Assembly: GCA_019022655.1 (NCBI GenBank)
Contig: JAFJYI010000089.1
Location: 1,178,001-1,242,000 of the forward strand
Source of the DNA: Acacia acuminata
Taxonomy: Eukaryota > Streptophyta > Magnoliopsida > Fabales > Fabaceae
DNA: 64,000 nucleotides
Direction: 5' to 3'
Shown piece by piece: positions 59,223 to 64,000 of the stretch. Below the pieces are notes generated by a model that was given only the letters and a program-made list of their open reading frames with translations, searched no databases and was not told the origin of the DNA. Every line of letters starts with the position of its first letter. The first letter of the stretch is position 1. The translations under genes and the position numbers were made by a program.

Positions 59223-59808
59223 CCACGTCTAAAAACAGGGGAACGCCTATGCTAGGGACGTAGTAAATTCATAATACAATGTTTGTTAAAAAAATGGATG
59301 TCGTAGAGACTCGTCAGAGACTTATGACGTCCATTTTTAATAGGGATGCCGTAAGGCTATTTGTTTTTTTTTTTTTTTATAAAAAAAACCAAAACAGGCG
59401 GCGTCTTCTCCATGAACTACAACAACCAAATAGCAATTCAGAATGTCTTGAGAAATTACAGATATGAGAATTCAAATTCAAATTGAAAGTTGCAAGACTA
59501 ACCTTGAACGCTGTAATGGACAACAGGGCCGAACTCGATCTAAAATTGGTTGTCGTAGTGACGGACACGGACATGCTGTCGGTTTCGATCTGCCCAAATT
59601 TCTTCAGATATGTCATCAGGTCGTCATTTATATCAATAGTGACCTCAACTCAAAATTATCAAACACCTTGGTGAGCTCTAGATCGTAGACGTCATAACAG
59701 AGGAAGTTTGCCATAGCTGCAATCAAACTGGATTTTTAGGATCCGGGTGTATAGCAAGTACCCACGCTTCCAATCAAACTGGCCCTTCGGCAGCTGGAGA
59801 GTGACGCT
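59223..59808. other. Unassigned stretch with a GC-richer open segment
   Basis: Between 59460 and 59760 the base composition is richer in GC and frames are open on both strands. On the minus strand one reads MANFLCYDVYDLELTKVFDN from about 59718. I recognise no family. It may be the 5' part of the following LINE or a captured gene fragment. Confidence 0.3.
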
Positions 59809-59935
59809 TACAATAATCAAGGTAAGCTTTATCTTTTCTTGGGAAAATGGGAAAAAGTGCACCATTAGAAATACTTGATAATTTTTTATACACACAGTTT
59901 ATTAGAGTATTAGTAATACTAATATAAGGCATATT
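59809..59935 (+). repeat. Copy of the receptor kinase exon 2 / intron 2 junction
   Basis: TACAATAATCAAGGTAA followed by CTTTATCTTTTCT, GGGAAAAAGTGCACCATTA and TTGATAATTTTTTATACACA repeats the sequence at 50126-50215 with a few changes. It includes the last bases of exon 2 and the splice donor. It lies just before the LINE start. Confidence 0.75.
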
Positions 59936-59949
59936 TAATTTTGTGTAGC

Positions 59950-61363
59950 ATGGCTAGTACGAGAGAATGAAAGAAAGGGAAGGAGAGCGGCGGCAAGGAG
60001 GGTTCGGGCGGAGGAGACGGGGGTGGAGACGGTGGGAAGGATTCGAAGATCAAACTATTGGCTGACGGTGAGAAGGGATTCGCTTTTGGGAAAATGCCCG
60101 AGGGAAAGAGGAGTGCAAACAGAGGCCTCAACGCTGATCAGATGGCTAGTACAGGGAAGGGTGCTTCGACATTGTCATATCGGGATAAGCTTCTCTCTCC
60201 CGGTTGTGCAAGATTCCTGGTGAAACATTCTGAGGAAGATGACATTATGCAGGGGTGGAAGGATTACTTTCAAAGGATGAATGAGAAGGAATCCCAGTGT
60301 GAGGTGGAAGAGTCGGAAGATGAGGATAACCCGACGGTAAGGAGGATGGAGGGGAAGCCTAGAAAACTGAGTTTCACTGCGGAGGAATATACGGCCTGGT
60401 GTCTGCCATGGATGAATTCCCTCATCATCAAAATTCTTGGCGCCACCTTCCCTACGTACGTGATCCGTGACCGCATTAATCGTATGTGGAGACCGAAGGA
60501 CCCGTTGAAGTTGATTCCATTGAGCAATGGTTACTTCATCGTCACTTTCTCTAATAAAGAAGACAGAGACTATGCTTTTTAGGAGGGCCCATGGATGATT
60601 GAGGATCACTACCTGACGGTTCAGCGTTGGCATCCGAATTTCAACCCCCACAAAGCCGACCTTCAGTGCAACATCGTGACTTGGGTTCGTCTATCGGATA
60701 TCCCTTTTGAGTTTTATAATGTGGAATCTCTACGCCAGATTGGAAACATGATCGGAAAAATGATAAAATTCGATCGCTCCACATCAGTTTATGATAAAGG
60801 CAGCTTCGCACGTATATGTGTGGAGATAGACTTAAAACAACCTCTGCTCCCCACCTACCTGGTCTTTGGTGAGGAGCGCCCAATCGTTTACGAGGGACTA
60901 CATCAAGTATGCTTCGGCTGTGGCAAGTATGGGCACCAAGTATATCAGTGTCTAAACAGGGGGTAGAGAAGAACATTGTGGTTGAAGATGGAGGGACTAG
61001 CGTGGCGAAGGGAGCTGGAGAGTCTGAGAAGTCAACTGGAGGTGATGGCACAGGGACTAGCGTGGAGAAGGGAGTTGGAGGCGATAGCACAGGGAACGAT
61101 AGTGCGTTGAAGATGACAAGTGTCACAAGACCTACCGGTGGGAAGAATTCTGTTTCCGGTGGTGATGCGTCTGACGGAAGCCCATTTGGGAAACTAAAAA
61201 TCCTTCAGCGGGATTTTCGTGGACAGGTTAATGCGGTGGATGTTAAAAAGGAAATCCATGAAAATCTGGTATCGAGTGTGGCTAAGAAATCTGCCGAGGT
61301 AGAGAGGGATTTATGGCAGGTGAATGAGAAGAGTCAATCAAGAGTGAGTATTAATGACACCTA
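59950..61363 (+). pseudogene. L1-type LINE ORF1 (DUF4283 and CCHC zinc knuckle), broken
   Basis: The likely start ATG at 59950 is followed after six codons by TGA (59968). The same frame then stays open through a Gly/Lys-rich N terminus, a segment LIIKILGATFPTYVIRDRIN and the DUF4283-type RNA-binding region. It is stopped by TAG at 60580 and continues in the same register with EGPWMIEDHYLTVQRWHPNF to a zinc knuckle (CFGCGKYGHQVYQC, near 60912-60955). A frame change then leads to a Gly/Ser/Lys-rich tail up to 61363. ORF1 proteins of plant L1 elements coat the element RNA. Stops make this copy inactive. Confidence 0.85.
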
Positions 61364-61867
61364 AAAAGGGTTTGAGTAAGGATATGGGGCCACAAAAGGC
61401 CGAATGGGTACAAGTGGGCTCAAAGAGGAAAAGTGACAGCAAAGGGAGAATGAAGGGAAAAGAAAATAAGCCACCTGCAAGGAACATGGTGCATCGGGTT
61501 TCTTCAGTGGGCCAAAGTTTGGCGGCCACTAAATTGAACTCATTTCAGGTACTGTAGGGTATGGAGGCCCAGATGAATGACGTGGTGCGCATGAATATTA
61601 ATGGGCCTAGTGTTTCAAGTGAAGGAATCCAAGCCACGCCTTAGGTCGGACAAGATAAAGTCTCGGCTGGGGATTTTGTTTTGAAGACAAACGGACCATT
61701 GGGTGTTGTTTATCAAAAAATTGGACCATTTGGATGCCCAAGAGTGAGTGGCGACCAAGCAGATGTGGCGACTTTGGTGCACAATCAGCAGGATGATGAG
61801 ACCATGTGCGATCAGGATAAAGCCGAGGGGGAGGTTGCCGGACCCCAACACCAACCTACTGTTTCCC
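61364..61867 (+). other. LINE region between ORF1 and ORF2
   Basis: The stretch still reads as a diverged Lys/Gly-rich C-terminal part of ORF1 with TAG stops near 61556 and 61642. No further domain is seen. Confidence 0.45.
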
Positions 61868-64000
61868 AATGAATTTTTGATTTGGAATTCTAGGGGCACC
61901 GGAGCTATTCTTATTCGTGATCTCAAAAGTCATTACCAATTGGATTTTATTGCTATTTTAGAAACAAGGTGTAATAAAGAGTTGTCCATACCAAGAGCCG
62001 AAATGTTGGGATTTTCACACATGGAATTAGTTGACTGTGAGGGGTATAGCGGCGGTATTTGGTGCTTATGGGACCATGGGAACATGGTATTTCCTCCATC
62101 TCTCTTATAGAACGACACCAACAATTTATTCATTTGAAAGTTACTGGAACAACATGACTTTCTTGGGTTCTCACGGTGGTTTATGCTAGTCCATCCTGTG
62201 CACCTCGGTGTGTGTTATGGGACAATCTCTCCCGCTTAGCCCAAATGGTTCAGGGTGCGTGGCTGCTTGGAGGGGACTTTAATGGCACCTTGTTGTTAGG
62301 AGAGAGGCGCTCTATAGCCACTTTTTGTAGCTCTGTGGACCATGATTTCCTTAACTGGGTTGATTTGAATGAGATGAGGGATATTGGTTTCACCGGTCCT
62401 GAATTCACTTGGAAGCGAGGTACGTCAGAGGCAAGACTTGACAGGATGCTTGCCAATGAGCAATGGGTCAATCATTTCCCCAACGCCTCAGTGTCACACC
62501 TACCATTCTTTAAGTCGGACCATAGGCCTTTGCTTCTCCGTCTTGATTCCTCTTCTGGCCCTTCTAGGCCAAACCACCCATTTCACTTCATCGCAGCTTG
62601 GGTCCTGCATGGAAAATTTGATGAGTTTGTCAAACACGCTTGGTGCCTAGACATCTCTTGGCTGCAAAATATGTCTCAGTTTACTTCAGCGTGCGTAACC
62701 TGGAATAAAGATGTCTTCAGGCACACGGAGCATAGGAAAAAGCAGTTATTATGACGTCTTGATGGTTTAAATAGGGCTATCTCCCAGTCAGGGTCTTCGC
62801 CAAAGTACGAAAATTTGTAACTAACCCTTTGGAAGGAACTTGAGGATGTCTTACTTCAAGAATCATTTATCTGGGCCCAGAAAGCCAGAGCGGAGTGGTC
62901 GGTATATGGATACCGTAATACTCGCTATTTCCATGCACGTGCTAATCGTAGAAGGAAGACTCAACGTATAGAAGCTATTAAAGATAGTGAGGGTTCATGG
63001 GTACATGACGCCGAGGTTATTAAAGGTATGGCCACTGCTTTCTTTTCCAATCTCCTTTCTGAGGACACTACTATCAGGCCAACGCTTCAATGCACCATGT
63101 TGTATCCAAGTGTGGAGGAGGGGTTATTAAGAAGATGCAACAGCAAGATCTCAGAGCTCGAAGTTAAAGAAGCAGTTTTTAGTATGGGTGCTCTAAAGTC
63201 TCCAGGGCCGGATGGTTTCAATGCTCTATTTTATGAGAACCAATGGAGTACGGTATGCTCATCTGTAGTGTCCTATGTGAAATCTTTGTTCACTAACCCA
63301 GAGGCCATTAAGGAAGTTAATGGGACTTTGATTGTGTTAATACCGAAGAAAGATCATCCGGAGTCTATGGGGATTTGAGGCCTATCAGCCTATGCAATGT
63401 AATCGACAAAGCATTATCCAAAATCATTGTGAATAGACTGAAGCCTATTTTACCTCAGGTGATAGCTCCAAACCAATGCAGCTTTGTTCCAGGAAGACAC
63501 AGTAGTGATAACATAATTGTGGCCCAGGAGGTTATTCACACTATGAGAAATCTGAAGCAGAAGAAGGGGTGCCTAGCAATCAAAATTGACTTGGAGAAAG
63601 CCTATGATCAAGTCAATTAGAAGTTCTTACTATGCTGCCTTCAGGAAATTGACATCCCAAGTCATCTCATTGAGGTGATCGGGAAGTGTGTCTCTAGCTC
63701 TAATATGCAGCTGCTATGGAATGGAGACAAAGCGGATCGGTTTAATCCATCTAGGGTTGTGAGGCAAGGGGATCCATTATCACCATACCTATTTGTTATA
63801 TGCATGGAAAAGCTGCCTCATCTGATTCAGGCGGCTATTCATGATGGTCGTTGGAAGCCAATTCATCTTACAAGAACTGACCCCCTATCTCCCACCTTTT
63901 CTTTGCGGATGACATCATTTTATTTGCAGAGGCTTCCATGGAGCAAGTGTCTACCATCAACGAATGTCTTAAGGTATTCTGTGAGAGCTTTGGGTTAAAA
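61868..64000 (+). pseudogene. L1-type LINE ORF2 (endonuclease and reverse transcriptase), broken and cut by the window edge
   Basis: The apurinic-type endonuclease begins at about 61868 (FLIWNSRGTGA; FIAILETRC) and shows LGGDFNGTLL near 62265 and SDHRPLLLRL near 62515. The reverse transcriptase follows: SPGPDGFNALFYENQW near 63199, RPISLCNVIDKALSKIIVNR from 63378, IKIDLEKAYDQV near 63590, RQGDPLSPYLFVICME near 63760 and the catalytic FADDIILFAEA near 63905. Stops at 62752 (TGA), 62818 (TAA) and 63618 (TAG), and frame changes near 62100, 63370 and 63885, inactivate it. The protein would nick target DNA and copy the RNA in place. The rest of the element continues to the right. Confidence 0.9.

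Overview
The window is nuclear DNA from a flowering plant, most likely a eudicot. It is AT-rich, its genes are split by GT-AG introns, and it carries plant-type transposable elements of nearly every class: Stowaway MITEs, hAT, Mutator-like and CACTA DNA transposons, copia and gypsy LTR elements, a TRIM, SINEs and L1-type LINEs. I cannot name the species. There is no bacterial-style operon, CRISPR array or phage.

Two host genes are well supported. (1) On the minus strand at 2896-12057 lie the first eleven coding exons (596 codons, no frameshift or stop) of UPF2, a core nonsense-mediated mRNA decay factor. The 3' half is not in the window; after exon 11 only repeat-rich sequence follows to the left edge. 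Its introns hold a Stowaway MITE, a probable second MITE and a complete small LTR element with target-site duplication. (2) On the plus strand at 41363-52325 is a seven-exon S-domain (G-type lectin) receptor-like kinase of 830 residues. It is intact although a 5-kb copia retrotransposon sits in its first intron.

Layout: 1-2895 degenerate repeats and a SINE; 2896-12410 UPF2 and its leader; 12497-14470 a terminal-inverted-repeat element and AT-rich tandem repeats; 14471-26260 gene-free sequence with MITEs, a fold-back Mutator-like element with a 9-bp duplication, SINE-like copies and a LINE tail; 26266-33860 a decayed CACTA transposon with two genes (a PF03004-type transposase and a TNP2 transposase), three arrays of short inverted repeats, a MIRNA-like hairpin and a nested Mutator-like element; 35480-37485 a copia relic, tandem TRIM copies, an LTR and a SINE head; 40062-40894 a hAT-like element; 41299-52325 the receptor kinase; 52800-58565 gypsy-type LTRs; 59950 to the right edge an L1 LINE with ORF1 and ORF2, both broken.

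The two host genes show no functional link to each other. Most of the window is transposon sequence in different stages of decay, and many of its stop codons look like C-to-T changes, as expected of methylated plant repeats. I did not find a clearly novel system. The best leads are the hairpin and repeat arrays of the CACTA element, the fold-back Mutator-like element, the possible gene-capturing Mutator-like element, the uORF that ends at the UPF2 leader exon junction, and the copia-loaded intron 1 of the receptor kinase with its readthrough isoform.
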